DNA from: Paraburkholderia flagellata
GTDB taxonomy: Bacteria; Pseudomonadota; Gammaproteobacteria; Burkholderiales; Burkholderiaceae
NCBI RefSeq assembly: GCF_021390645.1
Contig: NZ_JAJEJT010000004.1
Coordinates: 1-64,000, forward strand
Direction of reading: 5' to 3'
Length of the DNA: 64,000 nucleotides
Positions 25,731 through 34,876 of the stretch are shown piece by piece. Positions within the stretch are counted from its first letter, which is position 1. The number at the start of each line of letters is the position of its first letter. The notes under the pieces are model-generated. The model was not told where the DNA came from. It ran no database searches and saw only the letters and a program-made list of their open reading frames with translations. A program made the translations under genes and the position numbers.

Positions 25731-26537
25731 TCAACCCGCACGTGCATGAAATCCCGCGATAGCATTCCACATCAGCACCGGATTCGAATACATCGGGAAG
25801 TGGCCGCAATCCGGGATTTCGGCCAGTTCTACACCCTGCTCCTGGATATGCTTCAGGTAGGACAGCGACGCATTTTGCTCGCCGTACATGAACATTCTCG
25901 GAAACGGAAGACTGAGGAATTTGCCCATCAAGTCTGCATTGTCAGACAGGTCGACCATCGATCGAAAAATGCCACCCACTGCCTCCGCCCGAACCTTGTG
26001 ACGCAGACTCGCCGCATACAACGCGCTTGCATAGGCGGGGGCATGACGGGTTCGCTCGATGAAGTCGTCGAAGAAGCGGTTGGCGTCTTCGCGCGGGTGT
26101 TCGACGATCTGTCGGCTGAGAAAACAGTCTTCGGGCGCAATGTTTCCCTCGATGTCCGTAAAGCTGAGCACCCGCTGCGGAAATCGGTGGGCGAGCATCA
26201 AGGCAGTCAGCCCGCCCATCGAATGCCCGACGAGATGGAAACGATCAAACGCCACGAACTCGAGCACGGTCAGCGCCGTTTCCACAAGGAACGGAATGCT
26301 GACCTTCGAGAGATCGGTACAAACAGTTTCGCCGCAGCCCGGGGCGTCATATGCGACGAACGGATGCCCATCGAAGTGCTCATGACGCACAATATCGGCG
26401 TAGTCTTCTTTCGTAGAACCGAATCCGTGCAGGAATACGATCGGCGCCTTGTCGCCATCGCGCTGAATGGCTGACACATCGACGGCCGTGCCGTCGAGGG
26501 TGAACGAGAACCGAGGCCTGGTAAACTCAAGGCGCAT
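25731..26537 (-). CDS. Alpha/beta hydrolase
   Basis: 268 residues from ATG 26537, with GGAGA about 10 nt upstream. It has the oxyanion motif FLHGFGS, nucleophile elbow VGHSMGG (Ser106), and late His in DCGHFP (about 246). The subfamily resembles C-C or ester hydrolases of carboxylate catabolism. Last gene of the minus-strand operon with the aminotransferase and RraA genes, so it may open an ester or lactone of the same substrate (inference). Confidence 0.85.
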   Translation of the reverse strand: MRLEFTRPRFSFTLDGTAVDVSAIQRDGDKAPIVFLHGFGSTKEDYADIVRHEHFDGHPFVAYDAPGCGETVCTDLSKVSIPFLVETALTVLEFVAFDRFHLVGHSMGGLTALMLAHRFPQRVLSFTDIEGNIAPEDCFLSRQIVEHPREDANRFFDDFIERTRHAPAYASALYAASLRHKVRAEAVGGIFRSMVDLSDNADLMGKFLSLPFPRMFMYGEQNASLSYLKHIQEQGVELAEIPDCGHFPMYSNPVLMWNAIAGFHARAG

Positions 26538-26621
26538 GGAATTTTTTCTCCAAATAAGGAACGTTTTCCCCCGGACTTGACGCATCCTGTCAATCGAGAC
26601 CGGGGATTGTTACGGCGTGGT

Positions 26622-27839
26622 TCAATTCGTCAGCGTCTTGCAGAAGTCCCCTACGGCTCCGCATGCGCGCGACAGAGACGCGTCATCCAGCGCGTAGGCA
26701 ATACGGATATACGGCCCAAGTCCGAACGCGCTTCCGTGTACGGTTGCTACGCCGGCCTCGTCGAGCAGCGCATTCACCACGGCCTCGTCGCTGTCCAGGT
26801 GCGTACCCGCCGACGTCGTCTTCCCTATCAGGCCTTCGCACGATGCGAAAGCATAGAACGCGCCTTGTGGAACTTCGCAATGCAGTCCGGGGGCCTGATT
26901 GAGCTGCTCGACCACGGAATCGCGCCGACGCTGGAACGCTACGCGTGATTGCACGATGAAATCCTGCGGGCCCGTCAACGCGGCGAGCGCGGCATACTGA
27001 GAAATCGTCGAAGCTCCCGAAGTCTGCTGCCCCTGTAGCTTCTCCATCGCTTCGATCAGCCAGCCAGGGCCGGTGCCGAATCCGATACGCCAGCCCGTCA
27101 TCGCGTACGCCTTAGACACCCCATTCATCGTCAGGACGCGATCGCGTAGTCTCTGCTCAACCTGGGCGATCGTGAAAAACTCGATGCCGTCGAAAATCAG
27201 ATGCTCGTAGATATCATCAGATAGGACCAGCACCTGTGGGTGCGCGAGCAACACCTCGGCCAGCGCCTGTAGCTCAGCGCGGCTATAGACGGCACCCGTC
27301 GGGTTCGACGGCGAGTTCAGGATGAGCCAGCGCGTATTCGGCGTGATCGCGGCCTCAAGCGCGTGCGGTGTGAGCTTGAAGCCACTGTCGCTGCCGCACG
27401 CGACGACTACCGACTTGCCGCCGCACAGCTGCACGATCTCGGGATAACTAACCCAGTACGGCGCGGGCACGATGACCTCGTCGCCCTCGTTAAGCGTTGC
27501 GGCAAGCGCGTTGAAGATCACCTGCTTGCCACCGCTGCACACCAGCGTGTTACGCCAGTCCACGTCAAGGCCGTTCTCGCGCTGGAATTTCGCCGCGATC
27601 GCCTCGCGCAGTGCTCGCAGGCCCGCCACCTGGGTATAACGGGTATGCCCTGCGCGAATGGCCGCGATCCCCGCCTCCCGCACGTGCTCCGGCGTGTCGA
27701 AATCCGGCTCGCCGGCACTAAGCGAAATCACCTGTGCGCCGCTCGCGCGCCGTACCGCGACGCGATCCATCACGCGATAGGTGGCTGAGGGCCTGGCTGC
27801 CGCCAGAAATCGATTCAACCCATAGGCTGCCGCAGTCAT
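26622..27839 (-). CDS. Class I/II PLP-dependent aminotransferase (aspartate aminotransferase type)
   Basis: 405 residues. PLP site: Lys243 in NGVSKAYAMTGWRIG, Asp/Tyr in LVLSDDIYEHLIFD, Asn in NSPSNPTG, substrate Arg in YIRIAYALDD. It belongs to the AspC 1-beta/AatA group that moves amino groups between aspartate/glutamate-like acids and 2-oxoacids. The start is ATG 27839, in a TGATG overlap with the RraA gene upstream and with GGAGG 9 nt before it. The tight coupling suggests it makes a 2-oxo acid for the RraA-type aldolases. Confidence 0.9.
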   Translation of the reverse strand: MTAAAYGLNRFLAAARPSATYRVMDRVAVRRASGAQVISLSAGEPDFDTPEHVREAGIAAIRAGHTRYTQVAGLRALREAIAAKFQRENGLDVDWRNTLVCSGGKQVIFNALAATLNEGDEVIVPAPYWVSYPEIVQLCGGKSVVVACGSDSGFKLTPHALEAAITPNTRWLILNSPSNPTGAVYSRAELQALAEVLLAHPQVLVLSDDIYEHLIFDGIEFFTIAQVEQRLRDRVLTMNGVSKAYAMTGWRIGFGTGPGWLIEAMEKLQGQQTSGASTISQYAALAALTGPQDFIVQSRVAFQRRRDSVVEQLNQAPGLHCEVPQGAFYAFASCEGLIGKTTSAGTHLDSDEAVVNALLDEAGVATVHGSAFGLGPYIRIAYALDDASLSRACGAVGDFCKTLTN

Positions 27840-28480
27840 CAGGCGTTCCTCCAACTCGTTAGACCCATCAGTTCCAGGGTGGACTGCCCCTTAGTCAGCG
27901 CTTCCATCATCGTGGCTTCCTTGTCGGCGCGCGCTTGACCTTGGGTCAAGGTGAACTCGACGCGGGTCGCTGGAATGATCAGGACACCATCGTCGTCCGC
28001 GACCACCAGATCTCCAGCCGCCACCGGTGTGCCGGTGAAGCTGATCGGCTCCCCCACGGACGGCGCGCTGGCCTTGATCGTGCCACGCATGGAAATGCCA
28101 CGCGTGAACACCGGGAACCGTCGCGCGGTAAGCGCGGCGATATCGCGAACGCCACCGTCGATAACGAGACCTGCCACGCCGGCGGCCTCGGCGGCGACCG
28201 TCAGCACCTCACCCCAGTAGCCAGCAACAAAGCTACCGGTCGATATGACGAGTACGCTGCCACGCGGCACCCGCTCCATTGCGATATGGATGGACAGATT
28301 GTCACCGGGAGAACACTCGAGCGGATATGCCGGACCTGCGACCGACGCGCCCGGCCACACGGTGCGAATGAGCGGATCGACCGAACTGGTGAAAATTCCC
28401 GACGCTTCATACAGTGTCGAGGTGCCAAGTTTTCGGGCCTGTTCCAGCAGCGCCGCATCATAGGTCTTTGACGGGTTCAT
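27839..28480 (-). CDS. RraA family / HMG aldolase-like protein, third in row
   Basis: 213 residues. The family core is complete: WGEVLTVAAEAAGVAGLVID, then GGVRDI with the metal- and substrate-binding Arg-Asp, followed by FTRGISMRG and VVADDDGVLIIPA. These proteins include 4-hydroxy-4-methyl-2-oxoglutarate/4-carboxy-4-hydroxy-2-oxoadipate aldolases as well as RNase E inhibitors; a metabolic operon favours the aldolase role. It lies 3 bp after the next RraA gene and overlaps the aminotransferase. Confidence 0.85.
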   Translation of the reverse strand: MNPSKTYDAALLEQARKLGTSTLYEASGIFTSSVDPLIRTVWPGASVAGPAYPLECSPGDNLSIHIAMERVPRGSVLVISTGSFVAGYWGEVLTVAAEAAGVAGLVIDGGVRDIAALTARRFPVFTRGISMRGTIKASAPSVGEPISFTGTPVAAGDLVVADDDGVLIIPATRVEFTLTQGQARADKEATMMEALTKGQSTLELMGLTSWRNA

Positions 28481-28483
28481 GAT

Positions 28484-29164
28484 TCAGGCCTTGCTTTGCA
28501 GTGTGTGGTAACCGAGCGCCGAGCGCGCGTCGCCCAGCGTCTTGCCCTGTGCAATCTGTTCGCGGATGCGCGATTCGACTTCTTCGATCTGGCGAGCGAC
28601 CTGCGCCACTTCGCGGGCGCGGCCTCGCGGTACGACGACGACACCATTGGCATCCGCCACGACGATGTCGCGGGCGGCTACACGCACGGTGCCGATGCCG
28701 ACCGTCGTGTTCACCGATTCGACCTGTACACGATCCTTGCCGGTGCGCATGAAGCGCCCCGCCGTGAACAGCGGGTAGTTGTCGCCGAGCGCCTTGTTCA
28801 CGTCGCGGCAGACTCCATCGATCACCGTCCCCGCAATGCCGCGCAGTCCTGCGTACTGAGTCATGATGTCGCCCCAGACAGTGCAATCTGTACGGCCATC
28901 GTTGTCGATGACAACCACATCACCTTGCGCGACGTCATCGATGAAGTCACCGACGGTGCCCGGCGGCGCGCTGGCCGGCACATACTTCACCGTGAACGCC
29001 GGCCCCACGACGACCTTCGTACAATCGGCGAGCGGCATGATGCCGAGGGCCTGACCATGCAGACCCAGCTTGTCCATGGCGTCCGACACGCCGGGGGTAT
29101 CGAGACCAGCAAACAGCGCAACCAGTTCCTGGTCTTCGGCGCTCGCCTTCAGGGGATTCGTCAT
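28484..29164 (-). CDS. RraA family / HMG aldolase-like protein, second in row
   Basis: 226 residues. Signature WGDIMTQYAGLRGIAGTVID with GVCRDV, then ADANGVVVVPR. The N terminus is longer (LFAGLDTPGVSDAMDKLGL) and typical of the HMG/CHA aldolase-like branch. Distinct enough from its two neighbours to suggest a hetero-oligomer or different substrates rather than a recent duplication. Confidence 0.87.
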   Translation of the reverse strand: MTNPLKASAEDQELVALFAGLDTPGVSDAMDKLGLHGQALGIMPLADCTKVVVGPAFTVKYVPASAPPGTVGDFIDDVAQGDVVVIDNDGRTDCTVWGDIMTQYAGLRGIAGTVIDGVCRDVNKALGDNYPLFTAGRFMRTGKDRVQVESVNTTVGIGTVRVAARDIVVADANGVVVVPRGRAREVAQVARQIEEVESRIREQIAQGKTLGDARSALGYHTLQSKA

Positions 29165-29193
29165 TTGTAAAGCTCCGAAAGAGAATTTTCTGA

Positions 29194-29853
29194 TTAGCGG
29201 ACCGGAATGGCCTCGAATTCCTTGTCGTGCATCACTTCGGCAACTGACCGGCCGGCGCGCACTGCGGCCACCATGCCGTCCTGGCGCCGTGCGATGCGCT
29301 CGCCCAGATCGAGCACTTCGTCAATGCGATCGGCGGGCACAAAGACCGTGCCGCAGCGGTCGGCGATCACAAAATCGTCTTCGCGCACCGTGACGCCGGC
29401 CATCTGGACAGGCTTGCCCGAATCGATCTGAATCACCCGATTGCGCGCGCTGATCATCGTGATGCCACGACCGTAGACCGGATAACCGATCGACTCGCTA
29501 CCTTCGATATCCCGGCTCAGGCCGTCGATGACCGAGCCGCGAATCTGCTTCGCCGTCGCAGCGTTAGCGAGGATGTCGCCCCAGCAGGAAATGCCGTCGA
29601 CGCCGCCCGCGATCACCAGCACGCGGTCATCTGCCGTCACTGCGTCAATCACCGGGGAAATCAAATGCACTGTCGGTTTGGCATCGGTCTTCGGGCCAAG
29701 CTGGATCGTGCTGGCGCGACCGACGATCTTGGGGCAATCCCAGAGTGGGCGCAGGCCATAGGTCGCGCCAGCCAGGCCGAGGAAGTCGAGTGCGTCGGAG
29801 ATCGTGTTTGTATCGAGCGCGGCGAGACGGTCGAGGAGCGAAATCGGGTTCAT
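29194..29853 (-). CDS. RraA family / HMG aldolase-like protein, first in row
   Basis: 219 residues. Signature CWGDILANAATAKQIRGSVI with DGLSRDI, then IADRCGTVFVPADRIDEVL. First gene of the five-gene minus-strand operon. The 193-bp gap to the divergent LysR gene holds a T-N11-A palindrome. Confidence 0.87.
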   Translation of the reverse strand: MNPISLLDRLAALDTNTISDALDFLGLAGATYGLRPLWDCPKIVGRASTIQLGPKTDAKPTVHLISPVIDAVTADDRVLVIAGGVDGISCWGDILANAATAKQIRGSVIDGLSRDIEGSESIGYPVYGRGITMISARNRVIQIDSGKPVQMAGVTVREDDFVIADRCGTVFVPADRIDEVLDLGERIARRQDGMVAAVRAGRSVAEVMHDKEFEAIPVR

Positions 29854-29921
29854 GGCGGTGAGGTCCGTTGACAGGTGTAGCCATCGTCACCGCTTGCGTC
29901 TGGTATGTAAATTTTGTATTT

Positions 29922-29938
29922 CGTATCTGTCTGATACG
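29922..29938. promoter_or_regulatory. LysR-type operator between divergent genes
   Basis: CGTATC (29922-29927), TGTCT spacer and GATACG (29933-29938) form a perfect 6-bp dyad with the T-N11-A pattern of LysR boxes. It lies between the RraA operon start (29853) and LysR gene start (30047). Confidence 0.7.
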
Positions 29939-30046
29939 CTGTGCAGATCAGCGGAACTCGGAAAATTCTGACCGGTAGCCCGATACTAGCGACCGCTAGT
30001 GGTGCGCCTGGACACCGCAATGCGAGTCCCAAGGAGTAAGTTCAGT

Positions 30047-30967
30047 ATGAGTAATACGATCGACTTCAGGCTGATACGTCAGCTATGGATGTTTCTCGCG
30101 GTAGCCGAAGAACAGCACTTCGGCCGGGCCGCCCAGCGCCTGAATATGTCGCAGCCGCCGTTGACCGAGCAGATCAAGGTTCTGGAGCAGTCGCTGAAAC
30201 TGCAGTTGTTCAATCGCTCTCGCCGGGGTACGCAACTCAGCCCCGCAGGTGCAGCGATCCTCCCCGCCGTGCGGCAGTTCGCGGGCCAGGTCGAGCGACT
30301 CGAGCGAGTCGTCCGTGAGGTTGCTGCAGGTCAATCCGGCGTGTTACACGTTGGCGCGATCACCTCCGCGATGCTGGAAACGGTGCCTCCAGTGCTGAAC
30401 GCACTGAAGCTGGCTCATCCGCACCTGACGGTTTTCGTCAGCGAAATCGACAGCGTCGACGCGATTCCTGCACTGGAGGCGGGGGAACTCGACCTGGCCT
30501 TCGTCCGTGTCGATGGAGAAGTCGGCAGCGGAATCGCAACCATGCCCCTCGCACGGGACCGGCTGGCAGTTGCGCTCCCCAGAGAGCACGCGTTATCCGC
30601 GTTGCCCAGAGTGCGGCTGCAATCGCTGGCCGACGAGCAACTCGTGATGTCGGCCCGGCAGGTCAGCCCAATGTACTTCGACCTGTTGACGTCGGTTTGC
30701 CGTGCACACGGCTTGACGCCGCGCGTGACGCACGAAGTGCGTTCGGTCACGTCGCAGATCGCCTATGTCGGGTGTGGGCAGGGTGTAGCGCTGGTTCCTT
30801 CGTCGATGCGCAAGCTGGCTCCGGAGAATGTGGTCGTGCGGCCACTCAAGGAGAAGATCGAGGTGGTGACCGCCGCGTTGCTTTGGAACACGCAACGCCA
30901 TCACCCTCTCGTCGACGAAGTGGTCGCCTGGCTGAAGAATCGCAAGACTCGACAGACAGGACGTTGA
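30047..30967 (+). CDS. LysR-family regulator of the RraA operon
   Basis: 306 residues; AAGGAG lies 10 nt before ATG 30047, so the upstream in-frame GTG at 29999 is unlikely. N-terminal winged HTH (LWMFLAVAEEQHFGRAAQRL, QPPLTEQIKVLE) and a periplasmic-binding-like effector domain (VGAITSAMLETVPPVL, VGCGQGVALVPSS). The divergent position makes it the likely activator of the RraA-aminotransferase-hydrolase operon. Its stop faces another LysR gene 30 bp away. Confidence 0.9.
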   Translation: MSNTIDFRLIRQLWMFLAVAEEQHFGRAAQRLNMSQPPLTEQIKVLEQSLKLQLFNRSRRGTQLSPAGAAILPAVRQFAGQVERLERVVREVAAGQSGVLHVGAITSAMLETVPPVLNALKLAHPHLTVFVSEIDSVDAIPALEAGELDLAFVRVDGEVGSGIATMPLARDRLAVALPREHALSALPRVRLQSLADEQLVMSARQVSPMYFDLLTSVCRAHGLTPRVTHEVRSVTSQIAYVGCGQGVALVPSSMRKLAPENVVVRPLKEKIEVVTAALLWNTQRHHPLVDEVVAWLKNRKTRQTGR

Positions 30968-30997
30968 GAAGCGCGCTGTCTGTCGCGCAATGGTGTT

Positions 30998-31909
30998 CTA
31001 TTCCGGTGCAAACGGAGGCGGCATCGAGCGCATGAACCGATCGGCCTCCTGGCAGGCCAGTTCGGCTACGAAACGGATCGCCTCCGATGCCCGGCTCTCG
31101 AGGTAGCTCACAACGAGCCCCTGTGGCTGCAATGGCATGTCGAAGTGAATGATCTCGAGCTCGCCACGATCAACCTGATCCTTGACCGGCGGAAGCGGAA
31201 TCAAGGCGTTGCCGAGACCACATTTGACGAGCCGTATGATTGCCGAAATGGAATTGACGCAATGGACCTTTCCCATCGGGATCCCAACACGCTTGTAGAC
31301 GTCCTTCAGCACGAGATAAGGCTGGGAGCCACGGCTCATCGTGACAACGGGTCCCGAGAGCATTGCACGCAGATCAGAGCGCGACTCTGGCCACTCTCCG
31401 GCGCGCCCGACCCAACCCATCGCCATTGGAAGGCAGATTCTGCTGACGATGCCCTCGCCTATCATCTGATCAGTTTGTAGCGCGATATCCACCTCGCCGT
31501 CTCGCAGACTCCTGTTCAAACGTTCGGTCGATTCGGCACTCAGCTGTACCTCGATGCCGGGATATGAAGACTGGAGATGCTGAACAAAATCGACCAGCCA
31601 CGTGTGGACAATCGTGTCGATCGCCCCTATCCGCACACCGCCCAGCAGCTTCTGATCAGTCTGGCCAAGCTGCATGACTTCGCTCTGCAGTTCAAGCATG
31701 CGTTCGCCGTAGCCTATTAGCCGTAAACCCACCGGCGTCAACCGCAGATCCCCGGGGCCGCGTATGAAGACGCGCGCGCCGATCTCCTCTTCCAGCGCGG
31801 CGATGCGGTTCGAGATGGCTGCTTGCGTCACATGCAGTTGGTCTGCAGCGGCACGAAAGCTCCCCAGTTGAACCACAAGCAGGAAACTCTCAAGAAATCG
31901 TGTGTTCAT
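30998..31909 (-). CDS. LysR-family regulator of the pxp-acc operon
   Basis: 303 residues. The HTH is MNTRFLESFLLVVQLGSFRA then AAISNRIAALEEEIG; the effector domain begins at VRIGAIDTIVHTWLVDF. It is divergent from the operon starting at 32106 and converges on the previous LysR gene. The Shine-Dalgarno is weak (AACAAGACGC before ATG 31909). Confidence 0.9.
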   Translation of the reverse strand: MNTRFLESFLLVVQLGSFRAAADQLHVTQAAISNRIAALEEEIGARVFIRGPGDLRLTPVGLRLIGYGERMLELQSEVMQLGQTDQKLLGGVRIGAIDTIVHTWLVDFVQHLQSSYPGIEVQLSAESTERLNRSLRDGEVDIALQTDQMIGEGIVSRICLPMAMGWVGRAGEWPESRSDLRAMLSGPVVTMSRGSQPYLVLKDVYKRVGIPMGKVHCVNSISAIIRLVKCGLGNALIPLPPVKDQVDRGELEIIHFDMPLQPQGLVVSYLESRASEAIRFVAELACQEADRFMRSMPPPFAPE

Positions 31910-32047
31910 GCGTCTTGTTCATCCGAATTTACGTTAGGGCTTTCCCGAAGCATCCATGCAGCCCGCTCGCACCCCAATTCGTTGCGGCGCCGTCATAGCT
32001 TGCCTGAAAAGAAAAATCTATCAAAGCGCCCAAGAAAAACCCGTTTG

Positions 32048-32068
32048 CCCAGCCCTTTTTGGGTTGGG
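32048..32068 (+). other. Leader hairpin before the transporter-pxp operon
   Basis: CCCAGCCC (32048-32055), TTTTT loop, GGGTTGGG (32061-32068), with one G-T pair. It lies about 40 nt before the first start codon of the operon and may influence translation or be part of an attenuator; no T run follows. Confidence 0.35.
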
Positions 32069-32105
32069 ACGATCGGACATCCAACAAGTGGAGCAGAGGC
32101 GACAG

Positions 32106-32759
32106 ATGAAAACAGGCCGACGTGGGATGTTGTTTGTGGCGGCGGATGTGGGACGCGAAGATGAAGAGGATTTCAACGAGTGGTACGACCGTGAGCACCT
32201 TGAAGATCGCGTGCGGATGAATGGTGTGATTGCTGCTTCGCGATACGTCGCAGTCGATGGCGGACCGAAATATCTCGCGCTGTACTGGGCAGGGTCGATC
32301 GAGGCGTTCGATTCCCCCGAATACGCACACGCCTTCAAGAATCAAACACCGTGGTCGCAAAAGGTGTTGCCGAAGATGCTCGCGCCTACACGTCGGATCG
32401 GAGAACTCAGTGCGGAAGTGGGAAAAGGCAATGGCGGATTCGTTGCCGTCTTGGCCCTGCTTGTTACCGAGACACCGGGGCGGTTGAGCGAGAGATGTGC
32501 CGCGGTAGGCGAAGCACTTGCACAGCAGCCCGGCTTCGTCCGCTCATACCTACTGACTCCGGATGACACCTTGAGCCGTCCACTGCCACTCGAAGACCTC
32601 TCCACACGCCGGATCGCACCCATATTCATCATCGAAAGCAGCAGCACGCGGTCAAGCGAATCCGCGCTATCTGAAGCCATTGACAACCTCCCATGCGCGC
32701 CGACCGCCGCCGCACGTTATGCGCTTGCATGGAACCTCGAATCGCGGGAGTGCTCGTGA
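32106..32759 (+). CDS. DUF4286-like (ferredoxin-like fold) protein
   Basis: 217 residues from ATG 32106. The motif NEWYDREHLEDRV with later LYWAGSIEAFDSPEY marks the DUF4286/EthD-like dimeric alpha-beta barrel family. A second half (FVAVLALLVTETPGRLSERC) may be a repeat of the fold. Often found in degradation operons, with unknown reaction. The stop overlaps the next start (TGATG). Confidence 0.75.
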   Translation: MKTGRRGMLFVAADVGREDEEDFNEWYDREHLEDRVRMNGVIAASRYVAVDGGPKYLALYWAGSIEAFDSPEYAHAFKNQTPWSQKVLPKMLAPTRRIGELSAEVGKGNGGFVAVLALLVTETPGRLSERCAAVGEALAQQPGFVRSYLLTPDDTLSRPLPLEDLSTRRIAPIFIIESSSTRSSESALSEAIDNLPCAPTAAARYALAWNLESRECS

Positions 32760-34090
32760 TGGACAATGCATCGACCCTGAACCAGCAATCATCCGTCGAA
32801 CTGAATGACACGCCGCAAAGCCGGCCGCCGATGGCAAGACTCGCGGCTGCGAGCTCGATCGGCACCACGCTCGAATGGTTTGACTTCACGGTCTATAACC
32901 TGATGGCCGCGCTGGTCTTCAATGCCGTGTTCTTCCCGTCGTTCGACCCGCTCTCGGGTACTATCCTGGCGTTTTCCACGTACGCCGTAGGATATCTTTC
33001 GCGCCCCTTTGGTGGCGTTATCTTCGGTCATCTCGGTGACAAGCTAGGACGCCGCTTCGTGCTCGTCGCTACCCTCGTGATGATGGGCACCGCGACGGGT
33101 TTGATGGGACTCTTGCCCACCTACCAGGTGTGGGGCGTCTGGAGTCCTGTCCTGCTCGTGACGCTGCGCTTCCTCCAGGGCGCGGCCATCGGCGGCGAAT
33201 GGGCCGGTGCGGTGCTCCTGTCCATGGAGCACGGGGACGAGAAGCAGCGTGGCAGGAACGCGTCCTGGGCACAGGTTGGACCTGCGTGCGGAACTCTGCT
33301 TGGCGCAGGCTTCCTCACGGTGTGCACGGCAGCTTTACCAGCCGACGCTTTCCAGTCGTGGGGTTGGCGCATTCCCTTTCTTGCGAGCGCGGTACTCGTG
33401 GCGTTCGGCCTGTGGTTGCGCCGCGGCGTGGATGAGACTCCCCTGTTCAAGCAACTCGAGCGCCACCACCACAAGGTCGAGATGCCGATCAAGGAAGTCT
33501 TTTCCGGCCATTGGCGGCGCCTTTTGATCGCCGGAAGCGTTCGCATCGGTTCCGACATTGTCTACGGCCTGCTTGTCGTTTTCACGCTCACCTATGTCAC
33601 AAGTGTTCTGCATATGCCGCGCTCACTTGCCCTGCTGGCGACGATGCTCGGCGCGGCGCTTCATGCCTTCTGCGTTCCGCTCTTTGGCGGGCTGTCCGAT
33701 CGCCTGGGGCGACGTGTCGTCTATGGCGCGGGGGCCGTCCTCTCCATTCTCTGGGCGTTTGCCTACTTCTACCTCATGGGGACTTGCCAGGCGGTCAACA
33801 TCTGCGTAGCCGTCGTCGTTGGCATGCTCTTTCAGGCCATGATGTATGGCCCGCAAGCTGCTTTCGTCACCGAGCAATTCCCGACCCGAGTCCGCTACGC
33901 AGGCGCCTCCCTTTCGGCAACGCTTGGCGGAATCATTGGCGGAGCGTTTGGGCCTCTTGTTTTTGCCAGCCTCTACAAGGCATACCAGTCGACGACGTTG
34001 ATCTGCCTCTATATCGCCAGTGGACTGGTGATCACCTTAATTGCGCTGCTCGCTGCAAAAGAAACGGCAGGAAAGCCGCTTGCCGAATGA
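32759..34090 (+). CDS. MFS transporter, metabolite:H+ symporter (MHS) family
   Basis: 443 residues, about 12 membrane segments. MHS markers are TTLEWFDFTVYNLMAALVF, GHLGDKLGRRFVLV after helix 2, RFLQGAAIGGEWAGAVLL, and SDRLGRRVVYGAG in the second half. Start ATG 32759 overlaps the previous stop; some upstream in-frame starts exist. As part of the pxp operon it probably imports the substrate, perhaps 5-oxoproline or a related carboxylate (inference). Confidence 0.87.
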   Translation: MDNASTLNQQSSVELNDTPQSRPPMARLAAASSIGTTLEWFDFTVYNLMAALVFNAVFFPSFDPLSGTILAFSTYAVGYLSRPFGGVIFGHLGDKLGRRFVLVATLVMMGTATGLMGLLPTYQVWGVWSPVLLVTLRFLQGAAIGGEWAGAVLLSMEHGDEKQRGRNASWAQVGPACGTLLGAGFLTVCTAALPADAFQSWGWRIPFLASAVLVAFGLWLRRGVDETPLFKQLERHHHKVEMPIKEVFSGHWRRLLIAGSVRIGSDIVYGLLVVFTLTYVTSVLHMPRSLALLATMLGAALHAFCVPLFGGLSDRLGRRVVYGAGAVLSILWAFAYFYLMGTCQAVNICVAVVVGMLFQAMMYGPQAAFVTEQFPTRVRYAGASLSATLGGIIGGAFGPLVFASLYKAYQSTTLICLYIASGLVITLIALLAAKETAGKPLAE

Positions 34091-34168
34091 CGCCTGCCGG
34101 GCTTCGACACGGTCCGGCCCCCCACCATGTTCCCGTTGCATTGCACGTTGACTGACGAGAAACGCTGT

Positions 34169-34876
34169 ATGAACTCCTTTGTAGAACTGCTGGAGCCGCA
34201 AACGCTATCCAAAACGAAGCCGCGCATCCATGCGGCCGGCGCAGGAGCAGTATTGTTCGATCCGGCAAACGGCTCATTTGACGCCGAACTGCAACAGCGC
34301 CTCATCGCACTAGGCCGGCGAATTCACGAATCGTTTGGGAATGGTTCACCACACGAAGTGGTGCTCGGCGTAAACAACCTGCTCTTTGTCTTCGACCCGT
34401 TGCAAACCCATCCGTACGACGCCGGTGCGCTGCTGCTGCGCCTGTGGGAGACTGTCGAGCCATCCCAGCACGCTGGACGTGAAATTGAAATCCCTGTGGT
34501 CTACGGCGGTCAGGCTGGAGAAGACCTCTCGCAGCTAGCGGCGAACACTTCTCTCGATGTCAGGGAGTATGTGCGGCGACATTCCAGCGCGGTCTACACC
34601 GTTGCCTGCATCGGCTCAATGCCAGGCTTTGCCTACATGGCTGGCCTGCCCGCGGAACTGCATGTACCGCGAAGAAAGGTTCCGCGGATGAAAGTGCCCG
34701 CAGGCACGGTGATCGTCGGCGGCACGCAGGCTGGCGTCATGCCGTGCACTGCGCCGTCCGGATGGCACCTCATCGGAAAAACCGACATTGAAATGTTCCA
34801 GCTGGACCGGCGTGAAGCGTGTCTGCTGGCACCCGGCGACCGGGTTCAATTTTCCGTAAAGAGGGTCGAGCTGTGA
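34169..34876 (+). CDS. pxpB: 5-oxoprolinase subunit B (PxpB/KipI family)
   Basis: 235 residues. The KipI/allophanate hydrolase subunit 1 pattern is clear: EIPVVYGGQAGEDLSQLAAN, CIGSMPGFAYMAGLP, VPRRKVPRMKVPAGTVIVGG and PSGWHLIGKT. With PxpC and PxpA it forms the ATP-dependent 5-oxoprolinase that opens 5-oxo-L-proline to glutamate. I preferred ATG 34169 to 34127. It overlaps the next gene by GTGA. Confidence 0.87.
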   Translation: MNSFVELLEPQTLSKTKPRIHAAGAGAVLFDPANGSFDAELQQRLIALGRRIHESFGNGSPHEVVLGVNNLLFVFDPLQTHPYDAGALLLRLWETVEPSQHAGREIEIPVVYGGQAGEDLSQLAANTSLDVREYVRRHSSAVYTVACIGSMPGFAYMAGLPAELHVPRRKVPRMKVPAGTVIVGGTQAGVMPCTAPSGWHLIGKTDIEMFQLDRREACLLAPGDRVQFSVKRVEL

